From Acidovorax sp. sif1233 (GTDB taxonomy: Bacteria > Pseudomonadota > Gammaproteobacteria > Burkholderiales > Burkholderiaceae_C), in contig NZ_JAHUWZ010000005.1 in the NCBI RefSeq assembly GCF_019218755.1, positions 310,001 through 374,000 on the forward strand: a stretch of 64,000 nucleotides of DNA. The letters are read 5' to 3'. A program made the translations under genes and the position numbers. The notes beneath the pieces were generated by a model. It made no database searches. It had not been told where the DNA came from and saw only the letters and a list, made by a program, of their open reading frames with translations. This document shows positions 17,287-27,572 of this stretch, one piece after another. Within the stretch, counting starts at the first letter, position 1; every line of letters starts with the position of its first letter.

Positions 17287-17325
17287 ACCGATGGTGCGGG
17301 CGGGCTGCTGACACCGCAGTGTCAG
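17287..17325 (-). promoter_or_regulatory. Composite CTGACA palindrome + CACCATCGGT box upstream of the EVE gene
   Basis: Palindrome CTGACAC-N4-GTGTCAG (17308-17325), then exactly 11 bp, then CACCATCGGT (17287-17296) when read on the minus strand, ending 26 bp before the start codon. The same arrangement and spacing occur upstream of the VOC gene at 19391 and the GyrI-like gene at 47776. Either an operator or an unusual (ECF-type) promoter would fit. Confidence 0.6.
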
Positions 17326-17363
17326 TACCCTTGCAGCATCTCCTGCGTTGGGTACACGAGCCG

Positions 17364-17984
17364 TCAGACCAGCTGCACCCACTGCCACAGCGCGAACCCG
17401 CCCAGCAGCAGCGCCGATGCCTGGTTGATGCGCTGGCGCCAGGCCGGCGTGAAGCGCCGCCGCTGGTACGCGATCGCGCCGGTCAGCAGCAGCCACCACG
17501 CCGCGGAGCCCGCCAGCACGCCCGCCACCATCCACAGCGGTGACGGCATGGCCTGCCGGCCACCGCCCAGCGACCCAAACACCGCGATGAACGACACGAT
17601 GGTGGCCGGGTTGGCCAGCGTGAGCGCAAAGGTGCCCGCCGCCAGGCCCAGCAGGCCGCGCGCATCGCGCGCCGGGGCGGCGGTGTGGGCTACCGGCGCA
17701 TGCCAGGTGCGCCAGGCCAGCACCAGCAGCAGCGCGCCGCCGCCCAGCGCGAGCGGTGTCTTGGCGCTGGCCAGCAGGTCGATCAGCCAGCGCACGCTGA
17801 AGGCGCCGATGGCGCCGTACACCGCGTCCGCGGCAGCGGCGCCCAGGCCGGTGGCCAGCCCGGCCGCCAGGCCCCGCTCCAGGGTGCGCTGCATCGTCAG
17901 CAGGCCGATGGGCCCCACGGGGGCCGCGATGAGGACGCCAATGAGGGCGGCTTGAAGAAAGAGGGTGAGTGGTGCGAAGTCCAT
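17364..17984 (-). CDS. LysE/RhtB family exporter
   Basis: 206-residue inner-membrane amino acid exporter. The start FLQAALIGVLIAAPVGPIGLL is the LysE/RhtB signature, and about six membrane segments follow (near residues 5-25, 35-55, 68-85, 105-125, 145-165, 185-205). It is divergent from an Lrp/AsnC regulator across 102 bp, the usual arrangement of an exporter controlled by an amino-acid-sensing regulator. The substrate is not deducible. It sits downstream of the EVE gene on the same strand, but with its own likely promoter. Confidence 0.88.
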   Translation of the reverse strand: MDFAPLTLFLQAALIGVLIAAPVGPIGLLTMQRTLERGLAAGLATGLGAAAADAVYGAIGAFSVRWLIDLLASAKTPLALGGGALLLVLAWRTWHAPVAHTAAPARDARGLLGLAAGTFALTLANPATIVSFIAVFGSLGGGRQAMPSPLWMVAGVLAGSAAWWLLLTGAIAYQRRRFTPAWRQRINQASALLLGGFALWQWVQLV

Positions 17985-18023
17985 GCACCGATGCTAGGGG
18001 GGCGCCTTGCGAAGGAGAATGCT

Positions 18024-18041
18024 GAAAATTTGGTATTTTTC
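18024..18041. promoter_or_regulatory. AT-rich near-palindrome, candidate Lrp-type site
   Basis: GAAAATTTGGTATTTTTC in the AT-rich gap between the divergent LysE exporter and the Lrp/AsnC regulator. Lrp-family proteins bind AT-rich imperfect palindromes of about this length next to their own genes. Support is positional and compositional only. Confidence 0.35.
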
Positions 18042-18086
18042 AATTCTGGTTTCCTATTTTTCTGCATTTACTCAAAAAGGCGCTCC

Positions 18087-18539
18087 ATGGAAGTCGATGA
18101 CAAGGCCTGGCGGCTCATCACCGCGCTGCAGGCCGACGGGCGTGCATCCCTCAAGGACCTGGCGCACACGGTCGGGCTGTCGGTGCCCGCCACGCTGGAG
18201 CGCCTGCGGCGCCTGCAGGAGGCCGGGGTGGTGCGTGGCGTGCATGCCGACATTGACCCCGCCCAGGTCGGCTACGGCGTGCGGGCGGTGGTGGGCATCA
18301 ACGTGCCGCAGCCCGGCAAGAAGGCGCTGATCGACAAGCTGCGCCAATCCGCGCGGGTGCTGGAATGCCACCATGTCAGCGGCAACGATTCGTATGTGCT
18401 GCAGGTGGTGGCGCGCGACCTGCCGGATCTGGAGCGTTTCCTGGGCGACATCAATGGCTATGGAGAAACACGCACTTCCATCGTGTTCTCCACGCCGATA
18501 CCGCTGCGCGGCCTGGCCCGCCCCGAGGTGGGTTGTTGA
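18087..18539 (+). CDS. Lrp/AsnC family transcriptional regulator
   Basis: 150-residue regulator with an N-terminal winged helix-turn-helix (AWRLITALQADGRASLKDLA, then VPATLERLRRLQEAGVV) and a C-terminal RAM ligand-binding domain (VLECHHVSGNDSYVLQVVA). It begins at MEVDDKAW, the typical AsnC start. It is divergent from the LysE exporter gene and probably controls it in response to an amino acid, and may regulate itself through the AT-rich gap between them. Confidence 0.9.
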   Translation: MEVDDKAWRLITALQADGRASLKDLAHTVGLSVPATLERLRRLQEAGVVRGVHADIDPAQVGYGVRAVVGINVPQPGKKALIDKLRQSARVLECHHVSGNDSYVLQVVARDLPDLERFLGDINGYGETRTSIVFSTPIPLRGLARPEVGC

Positions 18540-18569
18540 TCCAGTGGCGGGGCCCGGGGCGTCAGGCCA

Positions 18570-18998
18570 TCAGAACGTCACCTTGACCGACGGCGCGCTG
18601 CGCTGCGCCTCGCCGTGGAACACCGCCTCGATGTTGTTGCCGTCCGGGTCCAGCACAAAGGCGGCGTAGTAGCCGGGGTGGTACGGCCGCTCGCCCGGGG
18701 CGCCATTGTCCGTGCCGCCATGGGCAAGGGCGGCCTGGTGGAATGCCTCCACCATGGCGCGGTCCCGGGCCTGGAAGGCCAGGTGGTGCCGGCCCGTGAG
18801 ATGGCCCTGGGCGGCGGCGCTGTCGGCGGTGGAGACAAACAGCTCATCCGCCCAGAAGTACCCTTCGCCCGTGCCGCCCATCGGCACCTGGAGCGCCTTG
18901 AACACGGCGGTGTAGAAGGCCTGGCTGGCCGGCAGGTCGCGCACGACCAGCTGGATGTGGTCGATGAGGCGGCCCCTGTGCAGTTCCTGTGTTTCCAT
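18570..18998 (-). CDS. VOC (glyoxalase/bleomycin resistance) family protein
   Basis: 142-residue protein with paired beta-alpha-beta-beta-beta modules. DHIQLVVRDLPASQAFYTAVF opens the first module, and RHHLAFQARDRAMVEAFHQAAL with YYAAFVLDPDGNNIEAVFHG forms the second. His (DHIQ), His (HHLAF) and Glu (NIEAVF) are at the usual metal positions, so it may be a metal-dependent lyase or dioxygenase-like enzyme. It follows another VOC gene by 15 bp, so both are probably in one transcript controlled by the composite promoter at 19422-19465. Substrate unknown. Confidence 0.85.
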   Translation of the reverse strand: METQELHRGRLIDHIQLVVRDLPASQAFYTAVFKALQVPMGGTGEGYFWADELFVSTADSAAAQGHLTGRHHLAFQARDRAMVEAFHQAALAHGGTDNGAPGERPYHPGYYAAFVLDPDGNNIEAVFHGEAQRSAPSVKVTF

Positions 18999-19013
18999 GC
19001 GGTTGTCCTTTCT

Positions 19014-19391
19014 TCAAGACAGTGCGTGAAGACCCACGCGGTTGCCATCCAGGTCATGGATGTGCGCGAAGAACCCCATGCCCGGCGGCAGTGCCTGGCG
19101 CGGCAGGGCCACGCGGCCGCCCTGGGCCACCGCGCGCTCCAGCGCGGCGTCGAGCGAGGGTGATGCATCGAGGTACACCAGTGTGCCACCGCCAGAAACC
19201 TGCGGTGCCGTGGGGCCCATCATCAGCGCGCCCCCCGCGCCATCGGCCGCGGGGTCGTAGGCAAACACGGCGCCTTCGCTCGGGCCCATGTTCTCGCGGC
19301 GCATGGGCTGGCCCAGCACGGCTTCATAAAAGGCCTGGGCGCGGTCCAGCTGGGTGGTGGGGATCTCGAACCAGGCGACGGCGTTTTTCAT
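19014..19391 (-). CDS. VOC family protein
   Basis: 125-residue VOC protein starting MKNAVAWFEIPTTQLDRAQA, with a C-terminal module ending FAHIHDLDGNRVGLHALS. The ATG at 19391 has a good ribosome site (aaggag) and matches family starts; an ATG 30 codons upstream is unlikely. The metal-binding residues are partly replaced (E in WFEIP, no second-module Glu), typical of the YdcN/CFP32-like subgroup. It is the first gene of a two-VOC operon. Function is unknown. Confidence 0.83.
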   Translation of the reverse strand: MKNAVAWFEIPTTQLDRAQAFYEAVLGQPMRRENMGPSEGAVFAYDPAADGAGGALMMGPTAPQVSGGGTLVYLDASPSLDAALERAVAQGGRVALPRQALPPGMGFFAHIHDLDGNRVGLHALS

Positions 19392-19421
19392 GGGGGCTCC
19401 TTGTGTGTGAAAGAAAGAAGC

Positions 19422-19465
19422 CCTGATGGTGATCGGGGGCTGCTGACAGCGGCGTGTCAGCAGCC
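19422..19465 (-). promoter_or_regulatory. Composite CTGACA palindrome + CACCATCAGG box upstream of the VOC operon
   Basis: GGCTGCTGACA-N6-TGTCAGCAGCC (19438-19465, perfect 11-bp arms). On the minus strand, 11 bp after the inner TGTCAG comes CACCATCAGG (19422-19431), ending 30 bp before the VOC start. Same layout as at 17287-17325 and 47673-47711. Confidence 0.6.
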
Positions 19466-19477
19466 TGTCACGCGGCA

Positions 19478-21635
<2,158 letters not shown>

Positions 21636-21664
21636 GCATCCGGCATTCGCACTGTCACCCAATC

Positions 21665-21701
21665 AAAGGCTTGCATGGGGTTCCCTCATGCAGGCCTTTT
21701 T
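21665..21701 (+). terminator. Rho-independent terminator after pobA
   Basis: Hairpin AAAGGCTTGCATG / CATGCAGGCCTTT with a 9-nt loop, followed by a short T run, 30 bp after the pobA stop. Confidence 0.85.
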
Positions 21702-22050
21702 GTGTGTGCCCGCATCGGCGTTGATTGCAACCGGCGATCCGTCGGCTCACTCTCCGCGCGCACCACGGCCCGCGCATCGCGGCCACACACAGCCCCAATG
21801 ACAAAGCCGCTTTCCAGGCAGTTGCCCTGCACGGCGATCTTCATCTGCTACGCAAAATTTAGGCAGAACTGATGCTTACGCCCGCACAGCAGGCTCGATA
21901 GCATCGCACCAAGTTTTCAGATCATTTGCCCAGTGCTGTCGATGTGAGATTCGACGATGGCTTGAACACGATGAAGCTGCTGACGCAGCGTTTTAAGTCA
22001 GTGCACTTCACGGTAGTGACTGCCAATCAATAGCCAGGAAAATCTCAAAG
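21702..22050. other. Gene-poor stretch between pobA and the orphan-gene island
   Basis: No supported gene. GC content falls along this stretch relative to the flanks. Short open frames are present but have no ribosome sites or recognisable product. It may mark the left edge of acquired DNA. Confidence 0.4.
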
Positions 22051-22215
22051 ATGGATTGGGTCCCGATAGTCTTCATTGTGTTCAAGGTGGCCGTGTTCGG
22101 CACCGGCATGTTCTTCGCCATCAAGTGGCATTACGACCAAGGGAAGAAGGCGAGGAACGAAGCCAGCAAATCGCCAATTCCGACTGAACGCAGGCCGGGC
22201 GCGTCGGAGCAATAG
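22051..22215 (+). CDS. Small single-pass membrane protein, 54 residues
   Basis: Short gene encoding MDWVPIVFIVFKVAVFGTGM, then FFAIKWHYDQGKK and a charged C-terminal tail. One membrane helix (about residues 4-24) is followed by a Lys/Arg-rich cytoplasmic tail, so an N-out, C-in orientation is likely. An aggaa-type ribosome site is present upstream. Similar tiny proteins are common in Comamonadaceae, but their function is unknown. Confidence 0.6.
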   Translation: MDWVPIVFIVFKVAVFGTGMFFAIKWHYDQGKKARNEASKSPIPTERRPGASEQ

Positions 22216-22262
22216 CTAATTGCTGTCGATGGTCATAGCTGCGTCAACCCAACTCCGTGCGC

Positions 22263-22520
22263 CTACTCCACCCTGGATCCAGCCCTGCCAATGTCGTTGC
22301 TTGGCGTGACTTCGGCACGGTCAACCGGCTGGCAATCGAGGTTGCGAATTGAGCCAGTGCGAAAGTACGGTAACAGACGGGCGACCGCTTCAGGCCGGTT
22401 GCGGACGTACGCTCCACTTTCGTGAATGAGTACTATCGGCCAGTAGCTGCCGTTGGCGGTTTGAGAAAGCGGTCGCTCAATGTTCGCGCTCACCGGCGGC
22501 AGCAGGCCCGGAGTTCGCAT
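22263..22520 (-). CDS. Doubtful hypothetical protein, 85 residues
   Basis: Open frame starting MRTPGLLPPVSANIERPLSQ, with no recognised domain. It begins 6 bp after the stop of the membrane-protein gene upstream on the same strand. There is no clear ribosome site. It could be a real small gene, a remnant, or chance. Confidence 0.25.
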   Translation of the reverse strand: MRTPGLLPPVSANIERPLSQTANGSYWPIVLIHESGAYVRNRPEAVARLLPYFRTGSIRNLDCQPVDRAEVTPSNDIGRAGSRVE

Positions 22521-22526
22521 AACGGG

Positions 22527-22970
22527 TCAAGCGTCTTCGCTCCAAAATGATCTGTCACGAGCAAGGGCTGCAAACAACCAAACAACGCTCCCGGTGTCGG
22601 CAAAAAGTATCAGCAAGCTGGTGGCAGCTACCGACAGCTTTCCCCAGGCGACTAAAACTGCAATCGCTGCAAGGATTGAACCAACCAGGGGAATCCCAGA
22701 AGCATGCTTGTAGCCTTTCATTGATTTGCCATGGAGCTTGGCGTACAGCGCAGGTCGTAAAAACGAAAGGTGAAGATTGATTGCCATTGCCATCGATGCC
22801 AGGGCAATGAGCACCCAAGCTGTTGCAGGCTCTCGAGTGTCATTGGGGGCAATCAAAGCAGAGCACGCCGATCCAATAGAAAGCGCCAACGGTGAGGCCA
22901 TCAATGCAGCGACGGCTAAATTTTTGACGACAAGCGTGACACGCATAGAGTTAGTTTTTCGACCAATCAC
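22527..22970 (-). CDS. Hypothetical four-helix membrane protein
   Basis: 147-residue protein with four likely membrane segments (about residues 12-35, 48-68, 90-110 and 114-136) joined by short loops, and basic residues favouring an internal N-terminus. No family is recognised. GC content and codon use are lower than in the flanking genes, suggesting recent arrival. MRVTLVVKNLAV, eight codons in, is an alternative start that would remove a weak leader. Confidence 0.5.
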   Translation of the reverse strand: MIGRKTNSMRVTLVVKNLAVAALMASPLALSIGSACSALIAPNDTREPATAWVLIALASMAMAINLHLSFLRPALYAKLHGKSMKGYKHASGIPLVGSILAAIAVLVAWGKLSVAATSLLILFADTGSVVWLFAALARDRSFWSEDA

Positions 22971-23106
22971 AGTTGAACGACCAATATAGCCTGCGCAATG
23001 TGCAGGCCCGTAGATGAAGGGCCGGACTCATCGACTGGCGGCTTGCCGCTGCTATGCGATGGACTGTTCAGGGCCCGAAGGTGACGCCTGCGCAAACCCC
23101 AAACGA

Positions 23107-23661
23107 TCATCTTTCTTCCACCTGCTGCGCTTCGTAGTACGAGCCACCTTCAACCGCTCCAGTTGCAAGAGAAACGGTAAAGGGGTGCCACGTGTCGTCG
23201 AACATCCATGCTTCGCCTCTCAACTCACCGTCATGAAGGGATAGATCGCGGAAGCCATCCCAAGAGATGCGGCGCGAGCGCCAAACGACGCCTCCGCCCC
23301 TTTGTCGAAGTTCGAAGTCTGTGGGACTGCAAAGCAGCAGATATCCAGTGCTAGGTACTTCAAGGACAGACTCAATGTCACCCCCAAACTCTTCAAGCAG
23401 CTCCCCGGTCACCGTGTTCACCCTGTAGCCTTGGCCGCCAGCTAGCACGTTTACTTCAAGTCCCCTTCCATCCGCGAAAACGGCTGAAAACTTCGTGAGA
23501 CCTGGCTGAAAATTTCCAACCCAGCAGCGGCTTTCGTCCGCGCAAAACTCTACGACCAGACCCTCGCGATGCTTACCTTGTCCGGTCGCACTGAATTGGC
23601 GCGGGAAATTGCCCACTCCAGGTAGTCCGGGGAGAATTCTGGGAGCGCTCAAAAATTCCAT
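23107..23661 (-). CDS. Hypothetical protein, 184 residues
   Basis: Soluble, beta-rich protein of unknown function beginning MEFLSAPRILPGLPGVGNFP. Recurrent segments such as GYLLLCSPTDFELRQRG, ISWDGFRDLSLHDGELRG and DDTWHPFTVSLATGAVEGGS look like repeated beta-strands. The frame is open for 51 more codons upstream, but that part is poor in coding character, so the ATG at 23661 is preferred. It belongs to the lower-GC block. Confidence 0.5.
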   Translation of the reverse strand: MEFLSAPRILPGLPGVGNFPRQFSATGQGKHREGLVVEFCADESRCWVGNFQPGLTKFSAVFADGRGLEVNVLAGGQGYRVNTVTGELLEEFGGDIESVLEVPSTGYLLLCSPTDFELRQRGGGVVWRSRRISWDGFRDLSLHDGELRGEAWMFDDTWHPFTVSLATGAVEGGSYYEAQQVEER

Positions 23662-23848
23662 ATGACGCCTATGTCCGGTTCTGGCCGATAGTACCCATTC
23701 GTGACCGAGATGCGAACGGCAGCAACCGCTGCAAAGCTGCCAATGAATCTGCGCAAATCGCTTCTCACTAGTGTGTAGCCCGGGCCCAAAAGTCTGGAAC
23801 TTCCGGGGCTGCACGCAGCAGCGCTTCTAGTCACCCCTTCGCCCGATG

Positions 23849-23871
23849 AAAAAGCCCGGCACAAGCCGGGC
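23849..23871 (-). terminator. Rho-independent terminator of the tannase gene
   Basis: Hairpin GCCCGGC-ttgt-GCCGGGC followed by five T on the minus strand, 20 bp past the stop codon of the tannase-family gene. Confidence 0.85.
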
Positions 23872-23891
23872 ATCGCACTTTCAATCCCCCA

Positions 23892-25631
23892 TCACCTGCA
23901 GCTGAAACTGCCCGCACTCTCCACATCCCCCGTGCCGTTGTAGCGCGCCACCTTGGGGTACACGCACAGCGGCCGGGTGCGGTTGGCGGACCAGCTGGCA
24001 GGCAGCTCGGCATTCACCACATTGGCCCCCGCGCCGCGTGCCTTGGCGGTCACGCTGTCGGGGGCCTTGCCCTGTTCCACCCAGGCGACCAGCGGGGCCA
24101 GCATGTCGAACTGGTCGGTGGCGGGGCCGCCGGAGCAGTGGTTCATGCCGGGCACCAGGAACAGGCGGGCAAACGCATCGGCCTTGCCGCTGTGGTTGGC
24201 CTGCAGGCGGTCCATCCAGTTGGCGGTGTCCATGGGCGAGAACACGCCGTCGGCCACGCCGTGGAAAACGATCATCTTGGCGCCCCGGTTCTTCAGGGTG
24301 CTCAGGTCGGCTTCGTTGGGCGGGGTCATGTAGGACCAGGGGGACTCGGTGTACGTGGTGTTGGTGGCGAACATCTTGGGGTAGTCCGTCTCCATGCTGA
24401 AGTTCAGCGCGTACTGCATGCCGGGGATGGCGGTGAACGCGGCCACGGTGGACGGGGGCGAGGTGAAGATGAAGGCCATGGCCCCTGCGTCGCGCGTGGC
24501 GGGCGAGCCGAAGTGCCAGGACGCGAAGTTGGCGCCCGCGATGCCGGGGTCGAACCAGGTGCCCGTGTACAGCGCCTCGCCCTTGCTGTTCCTGGGGCCC
24601 GCAAAGATGCTGGCCAGCACGCTCTTTTGTTCGCTAGTGATGCACGAACCGTCGCGCGCGCCGGTGCAGGTGGGCACGTCGGTCTGCAGGTTGAAGGCGG
24701 CCTGGCAGGCTGCCACGTCGTTGACCTGGCCGTCAGCCACGCCGTCCAGCGCGTCGCACTTGGCGACGATCTTGCTGCCGATGAGCTTGAACTCGGCGGG
24801 GCTCACGGCCGTGTTCAGGTCGGGCAGGCCGGTGGTGGCGTCCTTGGTGGATACCTTGGCGTACTGCTGGGCCTTCCACAGCTGGGTGGTGGCGGCCTTG
24901 GGAAGGTGAAAGCCGGGGTTGCCCGCCAGGATGCCGTCGTACTGGTCGGCATAGCGCGATGCGCCCACCATGGCGTGGCGGCCGCCGTTGGAGCAGCCGG
25001 CCAGGTACGAGCGGTCGGGCGCCTTGCCGTAGGCAATCTTGATGAGGTTCTTGGCCATGGGGGTGAGGGTGCCCACGGCCTGGTAGCCGTAGTCCAGCCG
25101 GGCCTGCGGGTCCACGCCGAAGAAGGGGGTGGGCGCGCCATGGCCTGCGTCGGAGCTGAGCACCGCAAAGCCCTGCACCAGGCCGGGGGCCACCGGCGCG
25201 GCGCCGCTCACCGAGCCCAGCGCGGTGACCACGCTGCCGTCCAGTCCGCCGTTGGCCTGGTGCAGAAAGCGGCCGTTCCACGCCACGGGCAGGCGCATCT
25301 CGAAACCGATGGCGTAGCTGGCGCCATCCACGGGGCCGGTGCGCTCCTTCATCTTGCCCTTGACGAGGCAGTGCGCGGGCGCCTGGGTGGTCACGCCCTG
25401 CAGGGCCAGGGGCCCCTCGGGCACCTGCTCGGCGGAGGTGATGCGCGTGTCGGGCAGGGCCAGACTGGTGGCGAGCGTGGCGCACGACTGCAGGGGGGCC
25501 GGTGTGGCGGCGGAGAGCTGGGGCAGGGCGGCATCGGACGAGCCGCCGCAGCCCATGAGCAGGGCCGTGGTCAGGGCCGACAAAGCGATGGGATGGGCGC
25601 GCATTCTGGTCCTTCTTTTTTTCAAGCTCAT
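23892..25631 (-). CDS. Tannase/feruloyl esterase family lipoprotein
   Basis: 579-residue secreted esterase of the tannase family (alpha/beta hydrolase). Such enzymes release gallate, ferulate or related acids from plant esters. The nucleophile lies in GCSNGGR (Ser214, preceded by Cys213), and the catalytic His498 in MNHCSGG is followed by Cys499, the CS-D-HC arrangement in which two cysteines are disulfide-linked. A lipobox LLMGC near residue 27 predicts a lipoprotein. MRAHPIALS, nine codons later, is an alternative start. It is the last gene of a minus-strand group for hydroxycinnamate breakdown and would supply free acids to it. Confidence 0.87.
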   Translation of the reverse strand: MSLKKRRTRMRAHPIALSALTTALLMGCGGSSDAALPQLSAATPAPLQSCATLATSLALPDTRITSAEQVPEGPLALQGVTTQAPAHCLVKGKMKERTGPVDGASYAIGFEMRLPVAWNGRFLHQANGGLDGSVVTALGSVSGAAPVAPGLVQGFAVLSSDAGHGAPTPFFGVDPQARLDYGYQAVGTLTPMAKNLIKIAYGKAPDRSYLAGCSNGGRHAMVGASRYADQYDGILAGNPGFHLPKAATTQLWKAQQYAKVSTKDATTGLPDLNTAVSPAEFKLIGSKIVAKCDALDGVADGQVNDVAACQAAFNLQTDVPTCTGARDGSCITSEQKSVLASIFAGPRNSKGEALYTGTWFDPGIAGANFASWHFGSPATRDAGAMAFIFTSPPSTVAAFTAIPGMQYALNFSMETDYPKMFATNTTYTESPWSYMTPPNEADLSTLKNRGAKMIVFHGVADGVFSPMDTANWMDRLQANHSGKADAFARLFLVPGMNHCSGGPATDQFDMLAPLVAWVEQGKAPDSVTAKARGAGANVVNAELPASWSANRTRPLCVYPKVARYNGTGDVESAGSFSCR

Positions 25632-25667
25632 GGTGTTGTCTCCTGTTTTTCTGAGGCGCAAGGAAAC

Positions 25668-25694
25668 CCGCAGCGTGGCCTCAACACGCTGTGG
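25668..25694. other. Hairpin between the acyl-CoA dehydrogenase and tannase genes
   Basis: Inverted repeat CCGCAGCGTG / CACGCTGTGG (one mismatch) with a 7-nt loop and no T run. It could separate expression of the two genes or be a weak terminator. Confidence 0.35.
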
Positions 25695-25728
25695 GCGGGA
25701 GATCGGCGGAAGGCGGATTGCTACTGAA

Positions 25729-27483
25729 TCAGGAGCTGCTGGCGCATATGGGTTGAGCGCCTGTGGCCTCCTGGGGCCTGGATTCCAAGGCGTGCGCGAT
25801 GCGCTGGCGCAGGATGCCGGTGCGCAGGTCGAATTCGGGCAGCACCCACAGGGCGAAGGCCTGGGCGGGGGCGGTCCAGCGGTCCGTGGCGCTGGTGGGT
25901 TCGCTCCCGCGTTCGCGGGGGCTGGCGGCGCCGATCTGGCCCCAGGCCCATTCCAGCAGCACCAGCGCCACGGCGCGCAGGTAGTCGTCGGCCACCCAGT
26001 AGGGCAGCTCGGGGTCGGACTGGGCGGCCGCCGCCAGGGCCTGCGTGATCTCGACCAGCGCATGGCGGCGCACGCTGGCGGCAGTGCTGGGGGCCGCGCC
26101 GGGCAGGCTGCCCAGCAGGGCGCCCAGGCCCTGGCCGCCATCGGCCAGCACCTTGCGCACCAGCAGGTCGATGGCCTGGATCTCGTTGGTGCCCTCGTAG
26201 ATCATGGCCACGCGCGCGTCGCGCACGATCTGCTCGATGCCCCATTCACGCACATAGCCGTGGCCGCCAAACACCTGCAGGCAGGCGCTGGCGCCGTGAA
26301 AGCCCTGGTCGGTGAGCGCGGCCTTGAGCACGGGCGTGACCAGCGCGCACCAGCGCTGGGCGGCGGCGCGCGCGGCAGCGTCGGTGCTGTGCTTGGCCAC
26401 GTTGAGCTGCAGGGCCGTGTGGTAGGCCAGCACGCGGCCGCCGTCGATCCAGGCGCGCTGCGTGTGCAGGATGCGGCGGATGGCGGGGTGGTCCTGGATG
26501 AGGCTGGTGTCCTTGGCGCCGGGGCCGCGCATCTGGCGGCGCTCGGCCGCGTAGGCACTCGCCTTTTGCCATGCGGCCTCTAGCAGGCCGATGCCCTGCA
26601 GGCCCACGTGCAGGCGCGCCGCGTTCATCATCACGAACATGGCGTTGAGGCCCTTGTTCGGCTCGCCCACCAGCCAGCCGGTGGCGTCGTCAAAGCGCAT
26701 CACGCAGGTGGGGCTGCCGTGCAGGCCCATCTTTTCTTCGATGCGCTCGCACACCACGGCGTTGCGGCTTCCATCTTGAAGAATCTTGGGCACCAGGAAC
26801 AGCGACAGGCCCTTGGGCCCCGCAGGCGCATCGGGCAGGCGCGCCAGCACCAGGTGCACGATGTTGTCGGTCAGGTCGTGCTCGCCGCCGGAGATAAAGA
26901 TCTTGCTGCCGTTCACCCGCGCGCTGCCATCGGGCTGCGGCACCCCACGTGTGCGCACCAGGCCCAGGTCGCTGCCCGCGTGGGCTTCGGTCAGGCACAT
27001 GGTGGCCAGCCATTCGCCGGTGGCGACTTTCTCCAGGTATTGCGCCTTGAGTTCGTCGCTGGCGTGGTGTTTGATGCATTCGTACGCGCCGTGCAGCAGG
27101 CCGGGGGCCATGGTCCAGCCGTGGTTGGCGCCGGCCAGCCATTCGAACAGCACACATTCGAGCACCGCAGGCAGGCCCTGGCCGCCGTCCTCGGGCGCGC
27201 ATGACAGCGACGGCCAGCCCGCCTGCCAGAAGGCCTGGTAGGCGTCGCGGAAGCCTGCGGGCGTGCGCACCTGGCCTGCGTCGAAGCGGCAGCCTTCTTC
27301 GTCGCCGCCGCGCTGCAGCGGGGCGATGGCGCTGTCCACAAACTTGGCGGCTTCGTCGAGCACCTGCGCGGCCAGCTCGCCATCGGTGTCCGCAAACGGG
27401 GGCAGCGCCTGCCAGCGGCTGGGCGCCTGCAGCACATGGGTCAGCAGATGCTGGATGTCGGCAAGGGCCTGGCGTGCTTGCAT
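25729..27483 (-). CDS. Acyl-CoA dehydrogenase, DmdC/AidB-like long form
   Basis: 584-residue FAD enzyme of the long acyl-CoA dehydrogenase group that includes 3-methylmercaptopropionyl-CoA dehydrogenase. A short N-terminal helical domain precedes the core with MCLTEAHAGSDLGLVRT (flavin-binding) and KIFISGGEHDLTDNIVHLVL. FGGHGYVREWGIEQIVRDARVAMIYEGTNEIQAIDLL is the C-terminal signature, read in pieces around residues 423-460. Its place among feruloyl-CoA synthetase, crotonase, SDR and thiolases suggests it desaturates a dihydrocinnamoyl-CoA or similar acyl-CoA. Substrate is not proven by sequence. Confidence 0.88.
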   Translation of the reverse strand: MQARQALADIQHLLTHVLQAPSRWQALPPFADTDGELAAQVLDEAAKFVDSAIAPLQRGGDEEGCRFDAGQVRTPAGFRDAYQAFWQAGWPSLSCAPEDGGQGLPAVLECVLFEWLAGANHGWTMAPGLLHGAYECIKHHASDELKAQYLEKVATGEWLATMCLTEAHAGSDLGLVRTRGVPQPDGSARVNGSKIFISGGEHDLTDNIVHLVLARLPDAPAGPKGLSLFLVPKILQDGSRNAVVCERIEEKMGLHGSPTCVMRFDDATGWLVGEPNKGLNAMFVMMNAARLHVGLQGIGLLEAAWQKASAYAAERRQMRGPGAKDTSLIQDHPAIRRILHTQRAWIDGGRVLAYHTALQLNVAKHSTDAAARAAAQRWCALVTPVLKAALTDQGFHGASACLQVFGGHGYVREWGIEQIVRDARVAMIYEGTNEIQAIDLLVRKVLADGGQGLGALLGSLPGAAPSTAASVRRHALVEITQALAAAAQSDPELPYWVADDYLRAVALVLLEWAWGQIGAASPRERGSEPTSATDRWTAPAQAFALWVLPEFDLRTGILRQRIAHALESRPQEATGAQPICASSS

Positions 27484-27495
27484 GGTTTGCTCTTG

Positions 27496-27552
27496 TTCTG
27501 ATAGCTATTGGCGCTTGATGGACGCGCGGTAGCGGCTGTTTTTGCTTGAAAT
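27496..27552 (+). repeat. Family A dispersed repeat, copy A3
   Basis: Plus-strand copy: tgatagctattggcgcttga, then gcggtagcggc and tttgcttgaaatcc. It lies just upstream of the acyl-CoA dehydrogenase start and, together with the REP pair and repeat B2, fills the 310-bp gap to the Bug receptor gene, which holds no gene. Confidence 0.6.
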
Positions 27553-27572
27553 CCTGGTCAACCAGCGGCTGA

